Source: an uncultured Variovorax sp. (GTDB lineage Bacteria; Pseudomonadota; Gammaproteobacteria; Burkholderiales; Burkholderiaceae). From it: DNA of 15,531 bases. The position numbers and the translations under genes are program-made. The stretch is taken from the NCBI GenBank assembly GCA_946478645.1, contig CAMLCW010000081.1, forward strand, positions 1-15,531, written 5' to 3'. Numbering within the stretch: position 1 is the first letter of the stretch; each line of letters starts with the position of its first letter. Positions 7,088 through 13,853 of the stretch are shown here, one piece after another. The notes under the pieces were generated by a model. It saw only the letters and a list, made by a program, of their open reading frames with translations. It made no database searches and had not been told where the DNA came from.

Positions 7088-8113
7088 TTGCGTTCACCAG
7101 CCCGCCAGTCCGGCCGCATCGCGGCACTCCATGTCCTGTTCGCCTGCCTGGCCGGTGCGGCTGCCTTGATGGCAGCGGCTGCCGCCGGCGCAGCGCCACC
7201 GGCGCCGCCACCGATCTTCGTGCTCAATTCGCTCGATGCCAGCGTGAGCGTGATCAACCCGGCCGACTGGACCGAGAAGCAGCGCATACCGACCGGCAAG
7301 GAGCCGCATCACATCTACATGACGCCCGACGAGAAGTCGGTGATCGTCGCCAACTCGGCCGGTGACTCGCTGACCTTCGTGGATCCGCGCACAGCCGAAG
7401 TCCAGCGCGTGGTGTACGGCATCATCGATCCGTACCACCTCCAGTTCTCGCGCGACATGAAGTGGTTCGTCACGGCCGCCAACCGGCTCAACCACGTCGA
7501 CGTCTACCACTGGGACGGCAAGGACCTGAAGCTCGCCAAGCGCATCGCCACGGGCAAGACGCCGAGCCACATCTGGATCGACCGGACCAGCACCGTCGCC
7601 TACGTCACGATGCAGGACAGCGACGAGCTGATCGCCGTCGACCTGCCGACGCAGACCATCCGCTGGCGCATCGCGACCGGCCCGATGCCGGCCGACGTCT
7701 ACGGCGCGCACAACGACCAGACGCTGCTCGTCGGCCTGACCGGCAGCGACGGCGTGCAGGTGTTCGACGTGGCCGGCGCCCAGCCGAGGCTGGTCGGCCA
7801 GATCCCGACGGGCAAGGGCGCCCACGCGTTCCGGGCCGCCGGCGACGGCAAGAGCGTGTTCGTGAGCAACCGCGTCGCCAATTCGATCAGCCGGATCGAC
7901 CTTTCGACGTTGAAGGTCATCGCCACCTACCCGGTGCCGGGCGGGCCCGACTGCATGGACCTGTCCGCCGACGGCAAGACGCTGTACGTCACCTCGCGCT
8001 GGGCCAAGAAGCTCAGCGTGATCGATCTCGCGAGCCAGAAGGTCGTGCGCCAGATCAATGTCGGCCGTTCCCCGCACGGCGTCTGGACCCTGGACCATGC
8101 GAAACGGACCTGA
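7088..8113 (+). CDS. secreted YVTN-family beta-propeller repeat protein (YncE-like), TTG start
   Basis: This encodes 341 residues. The chosen start is TTG at 7088, since it alone gives a proper signal peptide: basic MRSPARQSGRIAAL, hydrophobic VLFACLAGAAALMAAAAA, and cleavage near residue 36 before PPAPPP. The first in-frame ATG, at 7169, would leave only a short Ala-rich leader. The rest is a series of roughly 40-residue blades with the pattern (I/V)FVxNSxxxSVSVI(N/D)xxxxxxxxxIPTGKxPHxIxxxPDEKxVxVANS. Examples are IFVLNSLDASVSVINP, VIVANSAGDSLTFVDP, VFVSNRVANSISRIDL and LYVTSRWAKKLSVIDLASQKVVRQINVGRSPHGV. YncE-like propellers are periplasmic, bind varied ligands and have no agreed activity. 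A 79-base gap separates it from rsuA and contains a -10-like GTATACGAT near 7046-7054 without a good -35. It overlaps the deacetylase gene by 17 bases. The lack of ATG and of a strong ribosome site suggests low expression. Confidence 0.82.
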   Translation: MRSPARQSGRIAALHVLFACLAGAAALMAAAAAGAAPPAPPPIFVLNSLDASVSVINPADWTEKQRIPTGKEPHHIYMTPDEKSVIVANSAGDSLTFVDPRTAEVQRVVYGIIDPYHLQFSRDMKWFVTAANRLNHVDVYHWDGKDLKLAKRIATGKTPSHIWIDRTSTVAYVTMQDSDELIAVDLPTQTIRWRIATGPMPADVYGAHNDQTLLVGLTGSDGVQVFDVAGAQPRLVGQIPTGKGAHAFRAAGDGKSVFVSNRVANSISRIDLSTLKVIATYPVPGGPDCMDLSADGKTLYVTSRWAKKLSVIDLASQKVVRQINVGRSPHGVWTLDHAKRT

Positions 8114-8936
8114 GCCGGCGCCCGGGAAGGCCCTGCGCGTCGTGGTGGCCGCATCCGTGGGGCTGCTGTCTGCCTTCGGCGCCACGGTGGCGCCAGCGGC
8201 CGGCGCCGGTGGCAGCGCCTGCACCAAGCCCGTCTACCTGACCTTCGACACCGGCCACATGGGCGTGGCCGAGCTCGTGGCCGACGTGCTCAAGCGCCAC
8301 GACGTGCGCGTGACCTTCTTCGGCGCCGCCGAGCGCACCCTCGAGGGCGGCGACAGCCTCGACCGGCATTGGGCGCCCTGGTGGAAGGCGAGGGCGGCCG
8401 AAGGCCACGAGTTCGCGTCGCACACCTACGACCATGCCTACTGGCGCGGCGACGTCGCGGGCGCTGAACCGCGCTTTCGCATCAAGCCGTCGGCCGGTAC
8501 GCTGGCCGGCCGAGAATTCACCTGGACCGCCGCCGAGTACTGCGCCGACCTCGCCAAGGCCTCGGAGCGGCTTGCCGTCATCACCGGCAAGAAGCCGCTG
8601 CCGCTGTTCCGCGCGCCGGGCGGCAAGACCTCCGCGCGCCTGCTCGCGGCGGCCAAGGCCTGTGGTTTCGCCCACGTGGGATGGTCGCCGGCCGGCTTCC
8701 TCGGCGACGAGCTGCCGAGCGAGAAGTTCAGCAACGAGAAGCTGCTGAAGCAGGCGCTCGGCAGCATCCGCCCCGGCGACATCCTGCTCGCGCACCTGGG
8801 CATCTGGTCGCGCAAGGACCCGTGGGCGCCCGCCAACCTCGAGCCGCTGATCACGGGCCTGAAGGCGAAGGGCTTCTGCTTCGAGACCTTGCGCCAGCAT
8901 CCGCAGTACCGCGACTGGATCGCCTTGCACCGTTGA
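8097..8936 (+). CDS. polysaccharide deacetylase family protein (NodB fold), atypical motif 1
   Basis: This encodes 279 residues. The ATG at 8097 gives a signal peptide (MRNGPEPAPGKALRVVVAASVGLLSAFGATVAPAAGA), placing the protein in the periplasm or outside. It overlaps the propeller gene by 17 bases, and there is no clear Shine-Dalgarno sequence. NodB motifs in order: motif 1 is TFDTG (residues 49-53), with the catalytic-base Asp51 kept but Thr52 in place of the second, metal-binding Asp of TFDDG. Motif 2 is HTYDH with both metal-ligand His residues (109, 113). Motif 3 is FRAPGG with Arg172. Motif 5 is ILLAHLG with His233. The family removes N- or O-acetyl groups from polysaccharides such as chitooligosaccharides, peptidoglycan or biofilm glucans. 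With one metal ligand changed the enzyme may still act with altered metal geometry; the substrate cannot be told. An alternative GTG near 8141 would destroy the basic signal-peptide start, so I reject it. Confidence 0.85.
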   Translation: MRNGPEPAPGKALRVVVAASVGLLSAFGATVAPAAGAGGSACTKPVYLTFDTGHMGVAELVADVLKRHDVRVTFFGAAERTLEGGDSLDRHWAPWWKARAAEGHEFASHTYDHAYWRGDVAGAEPRFRIKPSAGTLAGREFTWTAAEYCADLAKASERLAVITGKKPLPLFRAPGGKTSARLLAAAKACGFAHVGWSPAGFLGDELPSEKFSNEKLLKQALGSIRPGDILLAHLGIWSRKDPWAPANLEPLITGLKAKGFCFETLRQHPQYRDWIALHR

Positions 8937-8946
8937 GCAGGCAGAG

Positions 8947-9921
8947 ATGATCGACGGCTTCACCGACGCCTTTTCCGCGCTGCAGGGCTGGTTCTTCGAG
9001 ACGCTGATCCAGCCGCTGGTGTACGCGGCCGGCTTCGGCGGCTGGACCGAGGACGCGTTCGACGCGACCGGCTGGCTGCTGGTCGGCCTCATCCAGGTGC
9101 TGGTGCTGCTTGCCGTGATCGGTCCGCTGCAGCGCTGGCGCGCGGTCGAGCCGGTGGCCGACCGCCGCGCCATCCGCACCGACATCCTCTACACGCTGCT
9201 CCACCGGCTGGGGCTGTTCCGGCTCGCGATGTTCTTCACGCTCGAGCCCTTCTTCGACGAGGCCATCGGCAGCCTGCGCATGGCGGGATGGGGCACGCTG
9301 CACCTCGACGCGCTCTGGCCCGGCGTGACCGACGTGCCGCTGGTCGCGTTCGCGCTCTACCTCGTAGTGCTCGATTTCGTCGGCTACTGGATCCATCGCG
9401 GGCAGCACCGGTTCAGGTGGTGGTGGAGCCTGCATTCGCTGCACCATTCGCAGCGCCAGATGACCATGTGGAGCGACGACCGCAACCACCTGCTCGACGA
9501 CGTGGTGCACGGCACCCTGATCGTGCTGGTCGCACAGCTGATCGGCGTGGCACCGGGCCAGTTCATCGCCTTCGTGGCCTTCACCCAGCTCAGCGAGAGC
9601 CTGCAGCATGCCAACCTCCGGCTGAGCTTCGGCGCCGTGGGCGAGCGGCTGTGGATCAGCCCGCGCTTCCATCGCCTGCACCACAGCATCGGCCTGGGTC
9701 ATGAATCGCGCGGCGCCCACACGCTGGGCGGCTGCAACTTCGGCGTGCTGCTGCCGTGGTGGGACATGCTGTTCGGCACCGCGAACTTCGCCGACCGCTA
9801 CGACCCGACCGGCGTCCGCGACCAGGTCGAGCCGGGCGCCGACGGCCGCCTGCGCGACTACGGCCAGGGCTTCTGGGCGCAGCAGTGGCTCGGCCTGAAG
9901 CGCCTGGTCGGCGGGCGCTGA
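8947..9921 (+). CDS. fatty acid hydroxylase / sterol desaturase family membrane protein
   Basis: This encodes 324 residues. The ATG at 8947 lies 10 bases after the deacetylase stop, with a weak GCAGG-type ribosome site. Hydrophobic segments occur at about residues 38-60 (TGWLLVGLIQVLVLLAVIG), 85-103, 132-150 (VPLVAFALYLVVLDFVGYWI) and 190-215 (DDVVHGTLIVLVAQLIGVAP...). The diiron His clusters of the superfamily are complete: HRGQH (150-154), HSLHH (163-167) and HRLHH (242-246). Such integral membrane enzymes hydroxylate or desaturate lipids with O2. Bacterial members act on fatty acyl chains, carotenoids, hopanoids or ether lipids, and the substrate cannot be fixed from sequence. The tight spacing with the deacetylase points to a joint transcript and perhaps a cell-envelope task, which is inference. 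Confidence 0.87.
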   Translation: MIDGFTDAFSALQGWFFETLIQPLVYAAGFGGWTEDAFDATGWLLVGLIQVLVLLAVIGPLQRWRAVEPVADRRAIRTDILYTLLHRLGLFRLAMFFTLEPFFDEAIGSLRMAGWGTLHLDALWPGVTDVPLVAFALYLVVLDFVGYWIHRGQHRFRWWWSLHSLHHSQRQMTMWSDDRNHLLDDVVHGTLIVLVAQLIGVAPGQFIAFVAFTQLSESLQHANLRLSFGAVGERLWISPRFHRLHHSIGLGHESRGAHTLGGCNFGVLLPWWDMLFGTANFADRYDPTGVRDQVEPGADGRLRDYGQGFWAQQWLGLKRLVGGR

Positions 9922-9957
9922 GCCTCGGCGCCTTGCGGGGCGGTTATCCTCCCACCA

Positions 9958-10836
9958 ATGCGCCTGCTCATCGACTCCTTCTGGCGCGCGGTCGCCTATT
10001 GCATGCTGCCGCGCGTGATCGTGCTGTCGCTGCTGCCGTTGGCCCTCATGGTGCTGCTGGCGGCGGGCTTCGGCTATTTCTTCTGGGATGCGGCCGTGGC
10101 GTGGACCCGCGAGGCGCTCGACGCCTGGCCGCTGCTGTCGAGCTTCTGGAGCTGGATCGGGCGGCTGTTCTCGAGCGACGTCACTTCGGTGCTCGCACCG
10201 ATGGTGGTGGTCTTTGCCGCCACGCCCCTGATCGTGGTGGTCTCGCTGATCGTGGTGGCGGGCCTCATGGCCCCGCCGCTCACCACGCTGGTGGCCAACC
10301 GCCGCTTTCCGGTGCTCGAGCGCAAGAAGGGCGCCTCCTTCATCGGTAGCGTGGCGCGCTCGCTGGGCGTGACGGTGCTGGCGCTGCTGGCGCTCGTGGT
10401 GTCGATGCCGCTCTGGCTCATTCCGCCGCTGGTGCTCATCCTGCCGCCGCTGATCTGGGGCTGGCTCACCTACCGCGTGATGAGCTTCGATGCGCTGGCG
10501 GACCATGCCAGCCCCGAGGAGCGCGCGACGCTGCTGCGCACGCACCGCCTGCCGCTGCTGTGCATCGGCGTGCTCTGCGGCTACCTGGGCGCGGCGCCGA
10601 GCATCGTCTGGGCTTCGGGCCTGATTTTCGCCGCCGCCTTCTTCGTGCTGGTGCCGCTCGCGATCTGGATCTACACGCTGGTGTTCGCGTTCTCGGCGCT
10701 CTGGTTCGCCCACTACTGCCTCGACGCACTGGCCAGGCTGCGTGCACAGCGCGAGGCCGCGGCGGCCCTGGCGGGCGGCAGCACCTCCGCCGACGAGGCC
10801 GACCGGGCCGTTCTTTCTCAATGGAAATCCCCATGA
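9958..10836 (+). CDS. EI24 domain-containing (CysZ-like) integral membrane protein
   Basis: This encodes 292 residues and is strongly hydrophobic. Membrane segments are visible at about residues 18-45 (MLPRVIVLSLLPLALMVLLAAGFGYFFW), 80-110 (VLAPMVVVFAATPLIVVVSLIVVAGLMAPP), 143-175 (VTVLALLALVVSMPLWLIPPLVLILPPLIWGWLTYRVM), 203-222 and 225-250. The PPLIWGWLTYRVMSFDALADHAS segment fits the EI24/CysZ family, whose best-known member CysZ conducts sulfate. No cysteine-biosynthesis gene is nearby, so sulfate transport is not supported by context. The ATG at 9958 is preceded by TTATCCTCCCACCA, with no Shine-Dalgarno sequence; a -10-like TATCCT at 9945-9950 without a -35 is too weak to call. The stop overlaps the next ATG (ATGA at 10833-10836), so translation is probably coupled to the MoCF-domain gene. 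The C-terminal tail is charged and cytoplasmic in appearance. Confidence 0.8.
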   Translation: MRLLIDSFWRAVAYCMLPRVIVLSLLPLALMVLLAAGFGYFFWDAAVAWTREALDAWPLLSSFWSWIGRLFSSDVTSVLAPMVVVFAATPLIVVVSLIVVAGLMAPPLTTLVANRRFPVLERKKGASFIGSVARSLGVTVLALLALVVSMPLWLIPPLVLILPPLIWGWLTYRVMSFDALADHASPEERATLLRTHRLPLLCIGVLCGYLGAAPSIVWASGLIFAAAFFVLVPLAIWIYTLVFAFSALWFAHYCLDALARLRAQREAAAALAGGSTSADEADRAVLSQWKSP

Positions 10837-11633
10837 CCCGAGCTTTCGGCCTGATCGTCGTCGGCGACGAGATCCTCTCCGGCAAGCGTGCCGACAAGCA
10901 CATGCCCAAGGTCATCGAGCTGCTGGCCGCGCGCGGCCTTTCGCTCGGCTGGGCCGAATACGTGGGCGACGAACCCACGCGCATCACGGCCGCGCTGGCG
11001 CGTGCCTTTGCCTCGGGCGACATCGTCTTCTCGACCGGCGGCATCGGCGCCACGCCCGACGACCACACGCGGCAGTGCGCCGCCAAGGCGCTCGGCCGGC
11101 CGCTCGAACTGCATCCCGAGGCCGAGGCGCTGATCCGCGAGCGCATGCAGGACACCGCGCGCGAGCAGGGCACCGTGTACGAGCCCGACCGGCCCGACAA
11201 CATCCACCGCCTCAACATGGGCGTGTTTCCCGAGGGCGCGACGATCATCCGCAACCCCTACAACAAGATTCCCGGCTTCAGCGTCGATGACGTGCACTTC
11301 GTGCCGGGCTTTCCCGTCATGGCCTGGCCGATGATCGAATCGGTGCTCGACGGCCGCTATGCCGGCCTGTTCACCACCGGCCGGTCGGCCGAGAAGTCGG
11401 TCATCGTCTTCGGCGCCATGGAAGCCACGCTCACGCCGCTGATGCTGGCGGTCGAGGCCGCGCATGCCGGCGTCAAGGTGTTCAGCCTGCCGAGCGTCGA
11501 CCATCCCGAATACGGGCGCCACATCGAACTCGGCGTCAAGGGCGATCCGCTGCGGCTCGATGCGGCCTATGCCCAGCTGATCGAAGGGTTGCACGCCTTT
11601 GAGGCAAAGCTGGGCCCAGAATTGGTGCGCTGA
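10833..11633 (+). CDS. stand-alone MoCF-biosynthesis domain protein, CinA N-terminal type (competence/damage-inducible protein A family)
   Basis: This encodes 266 residues. The start is ATG at 10833, overlapping the EI24 stop, with GGAA six bases upstream. An in-frame ATG at 10821 has no ribosome site. The first 165 residues form the MogA/MoaB-like molybdopterin-binding fold: AFGLIVVGDEILSGKRADKH at the N-terminus and FSTGGIGATPDDHTRQCAAKALGRPL, the family's TGG-(I/L)-G-x-T-x-DD-x-T motif. GVFPEGATIIRNPYNKIPGFSVDDVHFVPGFPVMAWPM follows. Full CinA proteins carry a C-terminal NMN deamidase (PncC) domain; that is absent here, and the last 100 residues are a short family-specific extension. Proteins of this kind have been linked to ADP-ribose or molybdopterin metabolism, but no specific reaction can be assigned. 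The end of the gene overlaps a weak NtrC half-site pair of the glnA control region. Confidence 0.85.
   Translation: MTRAFGLIVVGDEILSGKRADKHMPKVIELLAARGLSLGWAEYVGDEPTRITAALARAFASGDIVFSTGGIGATPDDHTRQCAAKALGRPLELHPEAEALIRERMQDTAREQGTVYEPDRPDNIHRLNMGVFPEGATIIRNPYNKIPGFSVDDVHFVPGFPVMAWPMIESVLDGRYAGLFTTGRSAEKSVIVFGAMEATLTPLMLAVEAAHAGVKVFSLPSVDHPEYGRHIELGVKGDPLRLDAAYAQLIEGLHAFEAKLGPELVR
11612..11629. promoter_or_regulatory. possible second (weak) NtrC site upstream of glnA
   Basis: GGGCCCA-GAAT-TGGTGCG has a good right half (TGGTGCG, 6 of 7) and a poor left half (4 of 7) against TGCACCA/TGGTGCA. It lies in the 3' end of the MoCF-domain gene, 28-29 bases centre to centre from the stronger site. Enhancer NtrC sites often come in pairs about three turns apart, so this may be the partner. 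The call is weak. Confidence 0.3.
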
Positions 11634-11640
11634 ACCAGAC

Positions 11641-11657
11641 TGCACCAATTTGGTGAA
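11641..11657. promoter_or_regulatory. NtrC (GlnG) enhancer site
   Basis: TGCACCA-ATT-TGGTGAA matches the NtrC palindrome TGCACCA-N3-TGGTGCA at 13 of 14 fixed positions. It is centred about 95 bases before the predicted sigma54 start of glnA, in the usual enhancer range. GlnG, encoded at the right end of the window, is the expected binder. Confidence 0.8.
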
Positions 11658-11717
11658 ATTTCCTCGTCGTTCCGGGGCGGCTGGCGTGCGCGGAGGCTCC
11701 CCAAGACGGGGCGACAA

Positions 11718-11733
11718 TGGCACAGAACCTGCA
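11718..11733 (+). promoter_or_regulatory. sigma54 (RpoN) promoter of glnA
   Basis: TGGCACAGAACCTGCA has the GG and GC doublets separated by exactly 10 bases, as the -24/-12 consensus TGGCACG-N4-TTGCA requires. The only mismatches are A for the last G of the -24 block and C for the first T of the -12 block. Initiation is predicted near 11744, leaving a leader of about 37 bases before the glnA ATG. Confidence 0.82.
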
Positions 11734-11780
11734 TTCCCCGACCCCGACATTCCAACCACCCATCCAACCAGGAGAAACTG

Positions 11781-13196
11781 ATGGCAAAGACCGTCGCCGA
11801 CGTACTCAAGCTCGTGAAGGAAAACGAGGTCAAGTTCGTCGACTTCCGCTTCACCGACACCCGCGGCAAGGAACAGCACGTGACCGTGCCCGTGTCGCAC
11901 TTCGATGAGGACAAATTCACTTCGGGCCATGCGTTCGACGGTTCGTCCATTGCCGGTTGGAAGGGCATCGAAGCCTCGGACATGCAGCTCATGCCCGACC
12001 CCAACACGGCCAACATCGACCCCTTCTTCGAAGAGACGACGCTGATCCTGACCTGCGACGTGATCGACCCGACCGACGGCAAGCCCTACGAGCGCGACCC
12101 GCGCTCGCTGGCGAAGCGCGCCGAGGCCTACATGAAGGCATCGGGCCTGGGCGACACCGCCTTCTTCGGTCCGGAACCCGAATTCTTCGTGTTCGACGGC
12201 GTGCGCTGGAAGAACGACATGTCGGGCTGCTTCGTGAAGATCGAATCCGAAGAAGCCTCGTGGAACACCGACAAGGAATACGAGCACGGCAACACCGGCC
12301 ATCGTCCCGCGGTCAAGGGCGGCTACTTCCCGGTGCCCCCGGTCGACAGCTTCCAGGACATGCGCTCGGAAATGTGCCTGGTGCTCGAATCGCTCGGCAT
12401 CCCGGTCGAAGTGCATCACCATGAAGTGGCCAACGCCGGCCAGATGGAACTCGGCACCAAGTTCAGCACGCTGATCCAGCGCGCCGACTGGGTCCAGCTG
12501 CAGAAGTACGTGATCCACAACGTGGCCCACGCCTACGGCAAGACCGCCACCTTCATGCCCAAGCCCATCGTCGGCGACAACGGCTCGGGCATGCACGTGC
12601 ACCAGTCGGTCTGGAAGGACGGCAAGAACCTGTTCGCGGGCGACGGCTATGCAGGCCTGTCGGACTTCGCGCTGCACTACATCGGCGGCATCATCAAGCA
12701 CGCCCGTGCGCTGAACGCCATCACGAACCCCGGCACCAACAGCTACAAGCGCCTGGTGCCCGGCTTCGAAGCCCCGGTGAAGCTGGCCTACTCGGCCAAG
12801 AACCGCTCGGCCTCAATCCGCATCCCGTTCGTGTCGAACCCGAAGGGCCGCCGCGTCGAGGCGCGCTTCCCCGATCCGCTGATGAACCCGTACCTCGGCT
12901 TTGCCGCGCTGCTGATGGCGGGCCTCGACGGCGTCGAGAACAAGATCCACCCGGGCGAAGCGGCCAGCAAGGACCTCTACCACCTGCCGCCGGAAGAAGA
13001 CGCGCTGATCCCGACCGTTTGCCACAGCCTCGACCAGGCGCTCGAGTACCTCGACAAGGACCGCGCGTTCCTGACCAAGGGCGGCGTGTTCACCGATGCC
13101 TACATCGACGCCTACATCGAGCTGAAGATGCAGGAAGTCACGCGCTTCCGCATGGCGACCCATCCGGTAGAGTTCGACATGTATTACTCGCTCTGA
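11781..13196 (+). CDS. glnA: type I glutamine synthetase
   Basis: This encodes 471 residues, with the ATG after AGGAGA (11770-11775) and a 5-base spacing. GlnA joins ammonia to glutamate with ATP and is the main ammonia-assimilating enzyme; it forms a dodecamer in the cytoplasm. Family signatures are all visible: [17 protein letters not shown], the N-terminal [17 protein letters not shown] loop, [16 protein letters not shown] (metal-ligand Glu), [58 protein letters not shown] (ATP-binding and catalytic region) and [18 protein letters not shown] with the Glu flap. The adenylylation tyrosine lies in [10 protein letters not shown] at residue 400, so the enzyme is the GlnE-controlled form. Transcription is expected from the NtrC-activated sigma54 promoter upstream. 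A strong terminator follows the stop, separating it from glnL/glnG. Third-position GC bias is the strongest in the window, as expected for a highly expressed gene. Confidence 0.98.
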   Translation: MAKTVADVLKLVKENEVKFVDFRFTDTRGKEQHVTVPVSHFDEDKFTSGHAFDGSSIAGWKGIEASDMQLMPDPNTANIDPFFEETTLILTCDVIDPTDGKPYERDPRSLAKRAEAYMKASGLGDTAFFGPEPEFFVFDGVRWKNDMSGCFVKIESEEASWNTDKEYEHGNTGHRPAVKGGYFPVPPVDSFQDMRSEMCLVLESLGIPVEVHHHEVANAGQMELGTKFSTLIQRADWVQLQKYVIHNVAHAYGKTATFMPKPIVGDNGSGMHVHQSVWKDGKNLFAGDGYAGLSDFALHYIGGIIKHARALNAITNPGTNSYKRLVPGFEAPVKLAYSAKNRSASIRIPFVSNPKGRRVEARFPDPLMNPYLGFAALLMAGLDGVENKIHPGEAASKDLYHLPPEEDALIPTVCHSLDQALEYLDKDRAFLTKGGVFTDAYIDAYIELKMQEVTRFRMATHPVEFDMYYSL

Positions 13197-13225
13197 TCGC
13201 AGGCCCTCGCGGGCGCGACCACCGA

Positions 13226-13251
13226 AAGGACGGCTGCGGCCGTCCTTTTTT
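13226..13251 (+). terminator. intrinsic terminator of glnA
   Basis: A perfect 9-base-pair stem (AAGGACGGC / GCCGTCCTT) encloses a 4-base loop (TGCG). It is followed by a run of six T that partly overlaps the stem end. It begins 30 bases after the glnA stop. Transcription of glnA should mostly end here, so the genes downstream need their own promoter or read-through. Confidence 0.88.
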
Positions 13252-13326
13252 CTTGGCCGGGAACATCGTGCCGCCGTCGGCGTCGAATTGCACGAAAATG
13301 CCCGATTCCGCCACTTACGCCCCTCC

Positions 13327-13851
13327 ATGAAGCTTGCCTCACTGATCTTTCTGGCCGGTTCGCTCGCTGCCTTGCCCGCGCTCTCGCAGGAGCGCGTGTG
13401 GCGCTGCGGAAACGAATACACCAACAACGCGACGCTCGCGCAGCAAAAAGGCTGCAAGGTCATCGAAGGCGGCAACGTCACCGTCGTGCAGGGCACCCGG
13501 CCCTCAGGTGCCAGCGCCTCGGGCAGCAGCAGCAACGCCGCCGGCGGCAGCCCGGCGCCATCGGCCTCGCGCTCGCCCGCCGGCAGTCCGCGTGTCGAGG
13601 GCGTCGACCAGCGCGCGCGCGACGGCGAGGCCCGTTCGGTGCTCGAGGCCGAACTGCGCAAGGCCGAGGCGCGCCAGGCCGAGCTGCAGCGGGAATACAA
13701 CAACGGCCAGCCCGAGAAGCAGGGCAGCGAGAGCCGCAACTACCAGAAGTACCTCGACCGCGTGGCCGAGATGAAGGCCGAACTCGCGCGCAACGAGAGC
13801 GACATCGCAGGCATCCGCCGCGAGCTCGGCCGCTTGCCGGCCAGGCCGTAG
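13327..13851 (+). CDS. small exported coiled-coil protein of unknown function between glnA and glnL
   Basis: This encodes 174 residues. The ATG at 13327 gives a clean signal peptide (MKLASLIFLAGSLAALPALSQ, cleavage near residue 20). An open extension to an ATG at 13288 would bury the signal peptide, so I reject it. The mature protein starts with a compact region containing two Cys (RVWRCGNEYTNNATLAQQKGCKVIEGG) that could form a disulfide and resembles the start of DUF4124-type envelope proteins. A low-complexity Ser/Ala/Gly/Pro linker (about residues 58-90) follows, then a charged helix (ARSVLEAELRKAEARQAELQREY and YLDRVAEMKAELARNESDIAGIRREL) likely to form a coiled coil. There is no Shine-Dalgarno sequence. 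The stop is two bases before the glnL ATG, so the two genes are probably co-translated. I do not know its function; a link to nitrogen sensing is suggested only by position. Confidence 0.8.
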   Translation: MKLASLIFLAGSLAALPALSQERVWRCGNEYTNNATLAQQKGCKVIEGGNVTVVQGTRPSGASASGSSSNAAGGSPAPSASRSPAGSPRVEGVDQRARDGEARSVLEAELRKAEARQAELQREYNNGQPEKQGSESRNYQKYLDRVAEMKAELARNESDIAGIRRELGRLPARP

Positions 13852-13853
13852 CC

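Noticed and set aside
8490..8513. Perfect 8-base inverted repeat TCGGCCGG / CCGGCCGA
   Set aside because: It lies inside the deacetylase coding region with no T run. Such GC-rich palindromes arise by chance from codon choice here.
8851..10821. Long open minus-strand frame (656 codons) antisense to the desaturase and EI24 genes
   Set aside because: The composition is extreme (Arg, Gln, His, Glu repeats), with no start signal. The sense frames encode recognisable membrane proteins.
10821..10832. Earlier ATG start (MEIP extension) for the MoCF-domain protein
   Set aside because: There is no Shine-Dalgarno sequence before it. The ATG at 10833 has GGAA at good spacing and begins just before the conserved FGLIVVGDEIL segment.
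11621..11649. Inverted repeat ATTGGTGC / GCACCAAT as a terminator for the MoCF-domain gene
   Set aside because: It overlaps the stop codon, has a 13-base loop and no T run. It is better explained as neighbouring NtrC half-sites.
10818..12701. Long open minus-strand frame (627 codons) antisense to the MoCF-domain gene and glnA
   Set aside because: It runs through glnA and its control region, has no ribosome site, and has the composition of an antisense shadow.
13288..13301. Sigma54-like TTGCACGAAAATGC before the small exported protein gene
   Set aside because: The essential GG doublet is TG, and the spacing to the GC doublet is one base short.
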